Program-made: the position numbers and the translations under genes
From: Ruegeria atlantica
Lineage (GTDB): Bacteria > Pseudomonadota > Alphaproteobacteria > Rhodobacterales > Rhodobacteraceae
Assembly (NCBI RefSeq): GCF_013033965.1
Contig: NZ_WQFE01000006.1
Coordinates: 1-64,000 of the forward strand
DNA: 64,000 bases
Direction of reading: 5' to 3'
Part shown: one piece after another, positions 9,587 to 19,000 of the stretch
How positions within the stretch are numbered: the stretch's first letter is position 1
Layout: every line of letters begins with the position of its first letter
The notes under the pieces: model-generated
What the model was told of the DNA's origin: nothing
Seen by the model: only the letters and a program-made list of their open reading frames with translations
The model's database searches: none

Positions 9587-10284
9587 TGACCCAACCGCTG
9601 GTGACCATTGTCGATGATGAACCCGAGATACGGCGTATTCTGACTGATGCGCTTGAAGAAGCAGGCTTTCGCACTCAGAGCTTTTCGCGCGCGCGAGAAT
9701 TTGAAGCTTCGCTCAAGCGTGTCACGCCGGACGTTTGCCTGGTGGATCTGTCCTTACCGGATACAGACGGTTTGGCATTGGTCCACCGGCTGGCACTGGA
9801 GCAGGGGGCTGCGGTTATCATTATCTCCGGTCGCGCGCAGGTGCAGGATCGGGTCACCGGGCTAGAATTGGGGGCAGATGATTACATAACCAAGCCATTC
9901 GACCCGGCCGAAGTTGTGGCGCGCGTTCGGGCGCGGTTGCGATCGCCCAGAGCGCTGACCACGCAGTCGGACGTGGCGCGGTTTAACGGCTGGACGGCCT
10001 ATTTCGACCGCTACATCCTGAAAGACGGGTCCGGTGTCGAGACCCCGTTCAGCCATGCGGAAGGGGAAGTGCTGAGGCTGTTTCTGGAAAGCCCGAAACG
10101 TTTGATCAGCCGCGCTCAAATGCAAGAATCCCTGGGTGGCGCTGTTGGCGAAAGCTTTGATCGTGCGATGGATGTCAGAATATCTCGGTTGCGGACCAAA
10201 CTGGGTGAAGACCCCAAAAACCCCCGCTTAATCAAGACCATATATGGCGCCGGATATATATTCTTGGGCGACGTCGAATGGTAA
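9586..10284 (+). CDS. OmpR-family response regulator
   Basis: DNA-binding response regulator of 232 aa. The receiver domain (residues 1-120) has the acidic pair Asp10-Asp11, phosphoacceptor Asp54 (LVDLSLPD) and Lys in TKPFDP. The C-terminal winged helix (about 135-230) has the typical SRLRTKLGEDPKNPRLIKTI recognition-to-wing stretch. It is translated directly after the hybrid kinase gene (TGATG overlap) and is its likely phosphorylation target. Targets are unknown; the adjacent T1SS/adhesin operon and the upstream sulfatase are the obvious candidates. It converges on the HlyD gene 69 bp away. Confidence 0.92.
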   Translation: MTQPLVTIVDDEPEIRRILTDALEEAGFRTQSFSRAREFEASLKRVTPDVCLVDLSLPDTDGLALVHRLALEQGAAVIIISGRAQVQDRVTGLELGADDYITKPFDPAEVVARVRARLRSPRALTTQSDVARFNGWTAYFDRYILKDGSGVETPFSHAEGEVLRLFLESPKRLISRAQMQESLGGAVGESFDRAMDVRISRLRTKLGEDPKNPRLIKTIYGAGYIFLGDVEW

Positions 10285-10353
10285 GCGGCGGCCGAAAGGG
10301 CGACCTGCCACGCAGAAACACCAGTCAACGGTTTGTTTTTCAGCAGTGCTCAT

Positions 10354-11664
10354 CTATTCGCGCAGCGCCCGGTCCTTGATTTTGATCACGGGCTGCAGAA
10401 GATACTCCAGTACCGTTTTCTTGCCTGACAGGATATCCACTTCTGCAATCATTCCGGGAATGATTTCGACGGCTACGCCGTTCGCGTCAAGTATCGCGTG
10501 ACGTGTTTGCACTTCGATGACAAAAACTTCTTCGTCATTACGTTCCGGCCTTGTGATTGTGTTCGCGCCAATTCGGGTGATTTCGCCGTCCAATGCGCCG
10601 TAGCGGGCGAAATCATAAGCGGTGATTTTCACCTTTACAGACTGCCCTGCGTGCAAAAACGCGATGTCTTCTGGGCGCACATAGGCTTCAACGAGAAGCC
10701 TGTCGTCCATCGGAACTATCTCAATCAGTTCTTCACCGCTACGTGCCAACCCGCCGATGGTTGTCCGGTGAATGCGATTTACAATTCCGCGTACTGGAGA
10801 CCTGACTTGCGCGCGGTCCGCGCGGTCTTGCAAAGCTGGCAGAGTCGGTCGAAGTGCTGCAAGCTCAGCTGTTGTAACTGCAAGGTCGGTCAACGCTGCG
10901 CTCCGAAATCTGCTATGTGCGGCTCGGATTCGATCGTCAATTTCTTCCAGTCCGGTTTTCAGTCTGTTCGTCACTGCCATTGCACGAACCTTGCGCCCTT
11001 CCCACTCGGCCGAGCTACGGCGTAGTGACAATAGCGTTGTTGCTGGCTCCATCTGATTTTCCACCAAAGGTGCCATGATTGCGTGCTCTTCTGCCAGGAT
11101 CCGGAGCGTCTCTTCGGCCGTTACCTCGTCGACCTGCCCTTCTTCATACTCCCGATGACGTTGTTCACGCTGGCGTTCAAGAATGGCGATTTCAGCTGCC
11201 AGCTCCGTTTCTCGCCCCTGGAACAAAGCAGTTTCAGACCTCACAACTTCCGGAGCGCCTTCAAGAAGACTTGTTGAGAATGTAAGCTCGGTGCCGTTGA
11301 TTTCTGCGCGCAGTCTTTGGGCGCGCGCCATCAATCCAAAGGCGCGCTGCTGCTCCTGGCTCAACTGACTGTCGATCTGCGTTGTGTCGAATTCCATCAA
11401 CAACGTTCCCTTTTCGACAACCAGCCCCTCGGCGACGTGCAGGGATTCCAGAACCCCGGGTTCGGTCGCCTCGATCAGTTGAACGTCCGCCGATGGAACA
11501 ATCCGGCCATCTACGCGTGTCACGTCGTCCAGCTCTGTCACATATGCCCACAGTCCAGCGGACACCAGACAAGCAAGGATAACAAGCAACAAGAGAGACC
11601 CTCCCAACGGAGATTTCCCACGCATCTCCTTGGCCATTGTGGCTAGATCAGGATGCCGCGACAT
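10354..11664 (-). CDS. HlyD-family T1SS periplasmic adaptor
   Basis: Membrane-fusion protein linking the inner-membrane ABC exporter to the outer-membrane TolC channel. A cytoplasmic N terminus precedes one membrane helix (about 20-42, LLLLVILACLVSAGLWAYV), then a biotinyl-lipoyl half-motif (VDGRIVPSADVQLIEATEPG), a long alpha-hairpin (about 90-270) and a C-terminal beta-barrel (VRSPVRGIVNRIHRTTIGG, then the PEDIAFLHAGQ and VKITAYDFARYG segments) typical of type I adaptors. At 436 aa it is of normal length. The start overlaps the end of the exporter gene by 17 nt; an internal Met at 11634 is an alternative. Last gene of the SapC-TolC-ABC-HlyD operon. Confidence 0.92.
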   Translation of the reverse strand: MSRHPDLATMAKEMRGKSPLGGSLLLLVILACLVSAGLWAYVTELDDVTRVDGRIVPSADVQLIEATEPGVLESLHVAEGLVVEKGTLLMEFDTTQIDSQLSQEQQRAFGLMARAQRLRAEINGTELTFSTSLLEGAPEVVRSETALFQGRETELAAEIAILERQREQRHREYEEGQVDEVTAEETLRILAEEHAIMAPLVENQMEPATTLLSLRRSSAEWEGRKVRAMAVTNRLKTGLEEIDDRIRAAHSRFRSAALTDLAVTTAELAALRPTLPALQDRADRAQVRSPVRGIVNRIHRTTIGGLARSGEELIEIVPMDDRLLVEAYVRPEDIAFLHAGQSVKVKITAYDFARYGALDGEITRIGANTITRPERNDEEVFVIEVQTRHAILDANGVAVEIIPGMIAEVDILSGKKTVLEYLLQPVIKIKDRALRE

Positions 11665-13795
11665 TCAGGTGTCTCCCAGTTGCGCGTTTGTGTCGGTTCA
11701 GTATGCTTTTGGGGCCGTCGGCGCCGACCTGGCCACGCTCGATCACGATGACCCTGTCAACCAGCCCGAGCAGGCTGGTTCGATGTGTGACAATTACCAT
11801 TGTGGTGTCCTTGGTTTCCTGTTTCAGGCGCTCGATAACCTCCGCTTCCGTCTTCACGTCCATCGCGCTGGTTGGCTCATCCAATAGCAGTACCGGTGGG
11901 CGTCCAATCAGTGCCCGAGCAAGCGCAATAGCTTGACGCTGGCCACCCGATAGCCCCTCGCCACGTTCAGCCAGTTGCTGGTGATACCCGTTGGGGCAAT
12001 GCGCTACAAAATCTTCAACTCCAGCGATCCGTCCTGCTCTGATCAAATCCTGATCCCTGGGGCGTACCGCGCCGCTTGCAATGTTGTCGCGAATTGAACC
12101 GGAAAACAGCCAAATTTCCTGTAAAACCGAACCGACATTGCGACGTAGGTCGCCCGGATCAATCTGCCGTATATCGACGCCATCCAGCATCACCGAACCT
12201 GTCCTCGGCTCGAATAAACCCAGCATCAGACGCCCAATGGTGCTTTTTCCAGATCCAATCGGGCCCAGAATGGCGACTTTTTCACCCGGTTCTATGTCGA
12301 ACGAGACACCTGAAAGGGCATCTTCGGCTTGCTCCGGATAGGCAAAATGCACATCTTTGAACGAAATGCGGCCTTTCACATGCGGACGGCTGATCCAATT
12401 GCGCCCTTCTGGTCGTTCATTTTCCGCCTGCATCAGCGTGTTCAGATTTCGATACGCGCTGCGCGCTTGGTTCACGCGAGTGAGTGTTTGGGCAAGTTGT
12501 CCCAGCGGTGCCAGAGCGCGTCCAGTTAGCATCACCGACGCGATCAGCGCACCCATACTTGCCTGACCTTCGGTGATCAAGAACACGCCGTAGAATACAG
12601 TCAGGACTTGCGCCGCCTGTTGTGTGAAGCCCGTCAGATTCAATGCGAATTGAGTTACTGTACGACTGCGGATTCCATGCGAAGACTGACGCTCGATGGC
12701 ATCGTCCCAGCGCGCACGCATCTGTCTGGATGCTGCCGTTGTTTTGATGGTCTCAAGGCCAGAAACAGTTTCGACCAGAACGGATTGTTTTGACTGGCCG
12801 TCCACAAAACTCTTTTCGGCCAGGCGCGAGAGTACTGGTTGAACGGCCAGGCCCGCAATCAACACAATCGGAACAGCGAGGGCAGGTATCACAGCCAAAG
12901 GTCCGCCAATGAGATGAATGACCAAAATAAACAGGACGATGAAAGGCAGATCCACCAGGGCGACCAGAGTTGCCGACGTAAAGAATTCACGTAGGGTTTC
13001 GAATTCACGGATGGTGCTTGCTATGGCACCGGTTGATCCGGATTTCGATTTCATTTTTATGTTCAAAACTTGGTCAAAAATGCGCCGCCCTATGAACATA
13101 TCGGCCTTTTTCCCGGCTCGATCGATGAAACCGGCGCGTAAGAGCTTGAGGATAAAATCAAAAGCTAGGGCAAGACCAACTCCAGCAGTCAGCGCGATCA
13201 GGGATTCTGTCGCTTCATTGGGAAGAACCCTGTCATAGACAACCATTATGAAAACGGATGTGGAAAGGCCCAGCAAATTCGCGACTGCCGCGGCAAGAAC
13301 CACCTGCGCATAAGACCAGCGGTTTGCCAACATAGCCGACCAGAACCAATGCCCGGATGTGGACGTATTTCTGTTTGACGTTTCCTCTTTATGACTGCGT
13401 CGAAACAAAAGAGCGTATCCGGTGTAGCGTTTGGCAACATCTTTTTCGTCAGCTTCGCCGATGCCCTCACCCATCGCAGGATCGAAAATCAGAAGAAGGC
13501 CACTCTTTGCACGTCCATGAAACACAACCGCCTTGTCGCCTTCCATAAGCAAAATCGCTGGAACCAGGGTTTCATCGAAATCCGCAAGCTTTCGCGAACC
13601 GAAACCCGCCTGCAACCCGGCACTATGGGCGACCTCGATTGCATCTCGCGCTGTCAGAAAGCCTGCGGCGTCAGATTGAGCCGCGTGCAGTGCCGCAACA
13701 GTAAGCGAACGATCAAGATGCGCGGCTACATGAAGTAGGCATTTTTCCAATGGAGAAAGCTGTTGTGTAACTGTCAATGACTTCAACGCGGTCAT
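11648..13795 (-). CDS. T1SS ABC exporter with C39-like domain (LssB/LapB type)
   Basis: Inner-membrane permease/ATPase that exports a type I substrate, most likely the giant Ig-repeat protein of the same strand. Residues 1-130 form a C39 peptidase-like domain. The usual catalytic Cys-His pair is not apparent, so this is probably a non-cleaving substrate-docking domain, as in adhesin and RTX exporters. A six-helix membrane domain spans about 160-450 (VLPNEATESLIALTAG). The nucleotide-binding domain has Walker A GPIGSGKST (511-519), LSGGQ (615-619) and the Walker B tail DEPTSA (639-644). At 715 aa it is standard for the family. It starts within the TolC stop (ATGA overlap). Confidence 0.92.
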   Translation of the reverse strand: MTALKSLTVTQQLSPLEKCLLHVAAHLDRSLTVAALHAAQSDAAGFLTARDAIEVAHSAGLQAGFGSRKLADFDETLVPAILLMEGDKAVVFHGRAKSGLLLIFDPAMGEGIGEADEKDVAKRYTGYALLFRRSHKEETSNRNTSTSGHWFWSAMLANRWSYAQVVLAAAVANLLGLSTSVFIMVVYDRVLPNEATESLIALTAGVGLALAFDFILKLLRAGFIDRAGKKADMFIGRRIFDQVLNIKMKSKSGSTGAIASTIREFETLREFFTSATLVALVDLPFIVLFILVIHLIGGPLAVIPALAVPIVLIAGLAVQPVLSRLAEKSFVDGQSKQSVLVETVSGLETIKTTAASRQMRARWDDAIERQSSHGIRSRTVTQFALNLTGFTQQAAQVLTVFYGVFLITEGQASMGALIASVMLTGRALAPLGQLAQTLTRVNQARSAYRNLNTLMQAENERPEGRNWISRPHVKGRISFKDVHFAYPEQAEDALSGVSFDIEPGEKVAILGPIGSGKSTIGRLMLGLFEPRTGSVMLDGVDIRQIDPGDLRRNVGSVLQEIWLFSGSIRDNIASGAVRPRDQDLIRAGRIAGVEDFVAHCPNGYHQQLAERGEGLSGGQRQAIALARALIGRPPVLLLDEPTSAMDVKTEAEVIERLKQETKDTTMVIVTHRTSLLGLVDRVIVIERGQVGADGPKSILNRHKRATGRHLNVAAS

Positions 13796-15138
13796 GAACC
13801 TCCACCTTTGCTTGTTATTGAAATCCCGAGGTAATCCAAAATGTCCCCGGTAAGACTGAGAACAGCGTAATTTGTGAGGAAGAAGCTCTGTTCCGCCAAA
13901 ATCAACCTTTGTTGCGCGTTCACATAGTCTCGCTGAGCGTCCAGAATCTCGATCAGGCTGCGCCGGCCGATGGTAAATTGAGCGCGCGCAGCTTCCACAC
14001 TTTCGGCATTGGCCTGGGCCGCCAAACGCGCCGCTTGAAGGCGAACTGCGCCCGCATTCTGATCTGAACGGATAAACTCTAACTCGCGACGGATTTCTCG
14101 AATTAACGTCTCACGTGCGAATTCGGCCTCTCTTACCTGAGCTTGTGCAGCAGTTATGGCGGCCCGGCGTTGGCCCGTGCTGTCCAATTCGTAGTTTACG
14201 GACAAATCAACACCGAAATTGGCGTCATTGCTGTCATTGCGATCGGCAAAGGCCGCAATTTCCACACCTGGCTGCCGCCGCGCAATTGCCGCGTTGAGCT
14301 CAGCCTGCGCCGCGATCAAAGCGGCATTCGCCCGCCGCACTTGCGGGCTGTCCAAAACGATTTGTGCGTCGGTACTTGGCAGCTTGGGCGCAGCAACCGG
14401 CGCAGCAAGCGCACCTGGCGCCCGACCAAAAATTTCGTGGTACTGTGCCTCTGCTCTGTCTACGCGCGCCTCAGCATCGGCAAGCTGTGTACGCGCATCC
14501 GCCATGCGGGAACGTGCGGTTAACACGTCGGCACTCGACCCCACGCCCTGCTCGGTGCGTTCAGTGATCTGGCGTACAATCTCTGTGTGCACTTCTACGT
14601 TCTGGGTCGAAATTTCCAGAATTTTGCGTCGATCAAGAACCACGACATACGCTTCGATCGCGGCAAGAGCCAAAGCCGCTGCGGTTTGCAGTTGACCGCC
14701 CCGGCTTTCAAGCACGCGTGCTTGAGCGGCAGCCAGTTCTCCCGACGCGGCGCCGCCGTCATACACAAGCTGCGAAACTCGCAGATACGGCGTTAGGTCC
14801 GCAATATCAGAATTTACACGTTGTGACCGGGCATTGATGCCCATTGAGACACGGGGAAGGAAAGCACCTTTAGCGGCTTTTTCGTTGGCACCTGCGATCT
14901 CGAGTCGTGTTTCGCTTTGGGCAAGGTTGGGGTTGGTTTCAACCGCCTCCCGCACCCGTTGACCAAATTCGCTTTGTGCAAGGCGCGGCATCGGGGGCTG
15001 CGCACCAACCCCAACAGAGCCCTTGGACAGAGATACCTCTACAGCCATGAGGTCAGGTGGAGGCGCGCAAGCTGCCATCAAGGGAGTTAGCAAGCAGGCA
15101 AGGAATTTGTGAGTACGGATGCGGCTGAGTATGGGCAT
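13792..15138 (-). CDS. TolC-family outer membrane efflux protein
   Basis: Outer-membrane channel of the type I secretion machine. From the ATG at 15138 the protein has 448 aa, with a lipoprotein-type signal ending LMAAC at residues 18-22. Two homologous halves of long amphipathic helices follow, with typical TolC segments (VSQLVYDGG, QAQVREAEFARETL, IGRRSLIEILDAQRDYVNAQQ). The frame extends to 15174, but the signal peptide and a GGCGAG-type ribosome site fit 15138. SapC ends 2 nt upstream and the exporter gene overlaps its end, so channel, exporter and adaptor are made together. This corresponds to SapF in Campylobacter sap loci. Confidence 0.9.
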   Translation of the reverse strand: MPILSRIRTHKFLACLLTPLMAACAPPPDLMAVEVSLSKGSVGVGAQPPMPRLAQSEFGQRVREAVETNPNLAQSETRLEIAGANEKAAKGAFLPRVSMGINARSQRVNSDIADLTPYLRVSQLVYDGGAASGELAAAQARVLESRGGQLQTAAALALAAIEAYVVVLDRRKILEISTQNVEVHTEIVRQITERTEQGVGSSADVLTARSRMADARTQLADAEARVDRAEAQYHEIFGRAPGALAAPVAAPKLPSTDAQIVLDSPQVRRANAALIAAQAELNAAIARRQPGVEIAAFADRNDSNDANFGVDLSVNYELDSTGQRRAAITAAQAQVREAEFARETLIREIRRELEFIRSDQNAGAVRLQAARLAAQANAESVEAARAQFTIGRRSLIEILDAQRDYVNAQQRLILAEQSFFLTNYAVLSLTGDILDYLGISITSKGGGS

Positions 15139-15140
15139 AT

Positions 15141-15947
15141 TCACATCTCGCCAATCTCTAGCAGCTCGTCGCATTGCGCGTGTGCCATAGCGGTAAGGAA
15201 ACGCGAAAAATCTGAATCTTCAGTACATTGGTTTTTCGGTTTTGATTGCACCAACTGCTTTTGCGCACGCGACAACCAGGCAATGTGTGATAGAGAAACC
15301 TGGTGGGCGTGCAGCAATTGAATTGCACCGGCATCGAGCAACGCAAGTTTCTCGGTTTGAGAAAGCGCATTCAGGCGCTGGAAATCCACGCTCCGATACC
15401 CGGCTGGCAGCGCAATATTGTCGTGGATTGTCATTGGCTTGAAAAGGTCCATCCCTCGGATAACGTTGCACATCGACTGAGTGGCAATGGCAGAGGCCTC
15501 ACGTGCGCGCATAAATCTGAATACGTTGGAAAGTTCAGGGGTCAACTCTCCTGCATCAGTAAAGAATGGTTCGTCTTCCGGAGAGGCGGTGACCAATCCG
15601 GACGTCTCATCGATCAGCAATTGCAAGTCACATTCATTGTGATCCTTCAATCCTGCTTGAAAAGGCGGGCATCGCAACGCGGATGGAATGTAGGGGGCCA
15701 ACCATCGGCCATCGTCGGACACGAAAGGGGTCGGCGCGCCTGGGGCCAACGAAAACAGCGCGACGGGTTCAATTCCGCCCTCAGTTTCGCGAAACAACAT
15801 TGGAAAAGAGGCAGCGACTAGGAGAACCTCTTTTTCCACGATCGGGCAAGCATGTTGGGCTTTCGCAAAGTGATAAGACGAAAAGCGCTTCCAATATCGG
15901 TCACGGTGCCGCGCATAGGTGACTGGAAACAGGCCGTTCTGTGCCAT
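15141..15947 (-). CDS. sapC: SapC family protein
   Basis: Cytoplasmic protein of the SapC family, 268 aa. In Campylobacter fetus sapC sits with sapDEF, the S-layer protein export system; its biochemical role is unknown. Family hallmarks seen here: PVALFSLAPG near residue 65, a W-L-A-P-Y-I-P-S-A-L-R-C-P-PF core, the acidic segment ECDLQLLIDETSGLV and a C-terminal LNALSQTEKLALLDAGA-type stretch. No signal peptide or membrane helix. Start supported by AAGGATC 5 nt upstream. It lies between the giant Ig-repeat gene (60-bp gap) and the TolC gene (2-bp gap). The operon therefore reads substrate, SapC, outer-membrane channel, exporter, adaptor, which strongly suggests a surface-layer or adhesin export unit. 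Confidence 0.85.
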   Translation of the reverse strand: MAQNGLFPVTYARHRDRYWKRFSSYHFAKAQHACPIVEKEVLLVAASFPMLFRETEGGIEPVALFSLAPGAPTPFVSDDGRWLAPYIPSALRCPPFQAGLKDHNECDLQLLIDETSGLVTASPEDEPFFTDAGELTPELSNVFRFMRAREASAIATQSMCNVIRGMDLFKPMTIHDNIALPAGYRSVDFQRLNALSQTEKLALLDAGAIQLLHAHQVSLSHIAWLSRAQKQLVQSKPKNQCTEDSDFSRFLTAMAHAQCDELLEIGEM

Positions 15948-16007
15948 GTGTGATCCTTTGGTATATGGAGTGGCCGCTGGTCGAGAAACCGGCAGCCCGT
16001 GTTTTGA

Positions 16008-19000
16008 TCAGGCCGTTGCCCCGGTTGGGTCGCTGATCAGGATATTGTCCGCGCTCAATCCGCTTAGGTCGTCTAACCCCGAAAAATGCGCCATGGTTTC
16101 GACGGTGGCCGTGGCCGGGGCAGAGTAGTCGACTTTGACCAGAACGCTGTCGTCTCCATCCGTTGCCAATACGTAGATTTCATCGCCCGCCTGTATTCCG
16201 GTCAGACTTTCGACAGCGGTTTCGATAGTGTCGAGCGACAGATCAGCCAGGACCGTGGTTAGACCCACGATGCCCGTGTTGGCACCAACTGCGCTTCCGA
16301 CATTCATTGTTTCAACGCCGGTGCCATCACCACGCAAAGTCGAGGGGTCGAGGCCGCTAAACATCAACGCATCTGCTACGTCCGCCTCGGCGCCGAGTGC
16401 GAAGCCCGTAACCGTATCCACACCGTTGACCGCAGGGTCCGCCTCGAAAACCACAACATCGCGACCCGCATCCGAGACGTCGATTGAGTCATCGCCGTCC
16501 TGACCACGGATAAAGCTGTCTACATCGCTCGCGACCAATGTGTCATTTCCATTGGTCCCAAGAACAACGGTAGACGGACCGCCATCCGGAGTTGTGAGCG
16601 TCAGCTCGACAGGCTCGCTGGGATCCTGAACTGTCATGGTGAACGTCACCAGTGGTTGGTTCAGATCCGTAAAGCTGGTTGCGACACCTGCAAAGTTGAC
16701 CACATTGCTTCCAACCGGGTTGGATAGATAAAGGCCGAAGGCACCGTTACCCACATCCGAGCCGGTGTCGAAGGTCACAACAGACGGATCAAATCCCAAC
16801 TCGATCGTCATCGCCAGCCCGCTGGAAATGTCGCGATCGGCGTCGGCGAAAACCTGGAAGGTGATCGTCGATCCGCTCCGGCCAGCTTCGGTAATGACGT
16901 AAGCGCCTGGTACATGCGCCGTCGCCTCGCCATTGGCGGGCAGTGGATCAGGCCCACCAGAAACCGTCGCCTGCGCCTGAAAGTTCAGGTCATCACCCGC
17001 TGAAACGCCCGTGAACTCAGACGATGGAACTGTCAACGACCAAGTGCCGTCACCTGCGACAATAGCGGTGCCGACGGAGTTGCTGTTGAGTGTTACATTC
17101 ACCGATTGGCCAGCGCTGAGGCCAACGGATGTGCCAGACACAACTACTCCGGAACTCTGCGCGTCGCTGAGTGATACGGAATTGTTTGTCCCTACAGAAT
17201 TCAGGTCCAATAGCGGCCGGAAATCCGTGGCGAGTGTTACGGTTGCCGGAGAGGCGCTATTGCCAGCGAAGTCATCGACCGCCGCTGAAATGGTGAAGTT
17301 TGTACTGTCTGACAGACCGGCAAGATCTGCGGCAGGTACAGTGACCGACCATGCGCCACCCGAGGCGACACCGGTATACGGTTGACCATCCAGCATGACA
17401 GTGACCGTTTGCCCGTCTTCCGCCGATGTTGCCCCTGAAACGGACAGGTCGTTGTCCTTTTCCAAGACGTCCAGGACCATCCCGACCGACAATGGGTTTA
17501 TCGTCACGGTTGGCGCAGTGAAATCTGTACTGAACCCTGCGCTGGCGCTGGCGCTGTTTCCGGCGGCGTCTGAAACCGTTGCGTTCACACTGTAGGTTTC
17601 ACCGTCTTGCAGGCCACTTAGGCTGGCTGCGGGTGCGACAAACGTCCACGCCCCGCCACTGACGGTTGTGGTATTGCTCAGGTCAACTGTGCCATCTGCC
17701 CTGACGATCTCAACGGTCACGCTGGTGCCATCCGGGGCGTCGGAAGTGCCTGAAACGGTCAGATTTGTGCCACGTTCTGCCAAATTCATTACCGCGCCGT
17801 CGGATACGGTGGTGACAGCGATTGAATGGGGCAAAAAGTCGGTGTCAAAACTGCTGCTTGCCTGTACGGCAGGGTTTCCTGCTGCGTCTGACACATTTGC
17901 GGTTACCGAGATTGTAGCACCATCGGAAAGCCCGGCCAGATCTACAGCAGGCACAGTTACGCTCCAGACCCCGCCAGAAACGGTGCCAGCATAGTCTTGG
18001 CTATTTAGCGACACGATCACGGATTGCCCATCCTCCGCATCTGTTGCCCCGGAGATCGTCAGGTCCGTGCCACGCTCAGCTGCATTCATGACGGCACCAT
18101 CGGAAAAACTATCGATGGACAGGCTCGGAGCTGTGACATCCTTGGAAACAGATGTATTGGCCTGGCTGGCTGCAACCCCATCTGCATTTGACACATCCGC
18201 AGTGATGGTGAACGAATCTCCATCCGCCAATGCCCCGAGGTCGGACGCCGGAATGTTAACGGACCAATTGCCTCCGGAAACGATGCCTGAGTAACTTTGA
18301 CCGTCCAGTACGACTGTGACCTGTTGGCCGTCTTCTACGTTGCCGGTGATGCCAGAAACGGTCAGGTCCGAAACGACCTCAACCGCGTTCAAAGCGGATC
18401 CTACCGAAAGCGGCGATATGGCAACCGAAGGGCCAGTCAGATCCACCGGGACCGACGCAGTTGCCGGAACCGAAATGTTTCCTGCGGCATCGCTGACAAT
18501 GACCTGCACTGACACCGGAGTACCTGAAGGCAGATTTGCAAGGTCAGCGGCGGGAACAGTGACACTCCAACTGCCGTCGGAAGCGGTTGTCGAATAGGTC
18601 TGCCCACCGAAATCAACCGTAACCGTCTGGCCATCAGCTGCTGTTGTCGATCCGCCCAGTTCCATATCATTCTGAACGTCGACCAATTCGATTTTATCGA
18701 CAGGTAGCGGGTCCAGAGAAATGGTGGGCGCGGTAAAGTCGGTCTCAAAACTCTCACTGATCTGTGCTGCCGGATTGCCCGCCAGATCTGAAACATCTGC
18801 GGTCAAAATGACCGTTTCGCCATCCGGTAGTCCGGCGAGATCGCCGGCGGGAATAGTGACGGCCCATTGCCCGTTGCTCACGGTGCCAGAATATGTCTGA
18901 CCGTTCATAGCGACTGTTACGGTCTGGCCATTTTCTGCGTTTGTCGTCCCGGATACAGTAAGGTCTGTTGCCATTTCCGAAGCATTGACGACCGCGCCGT

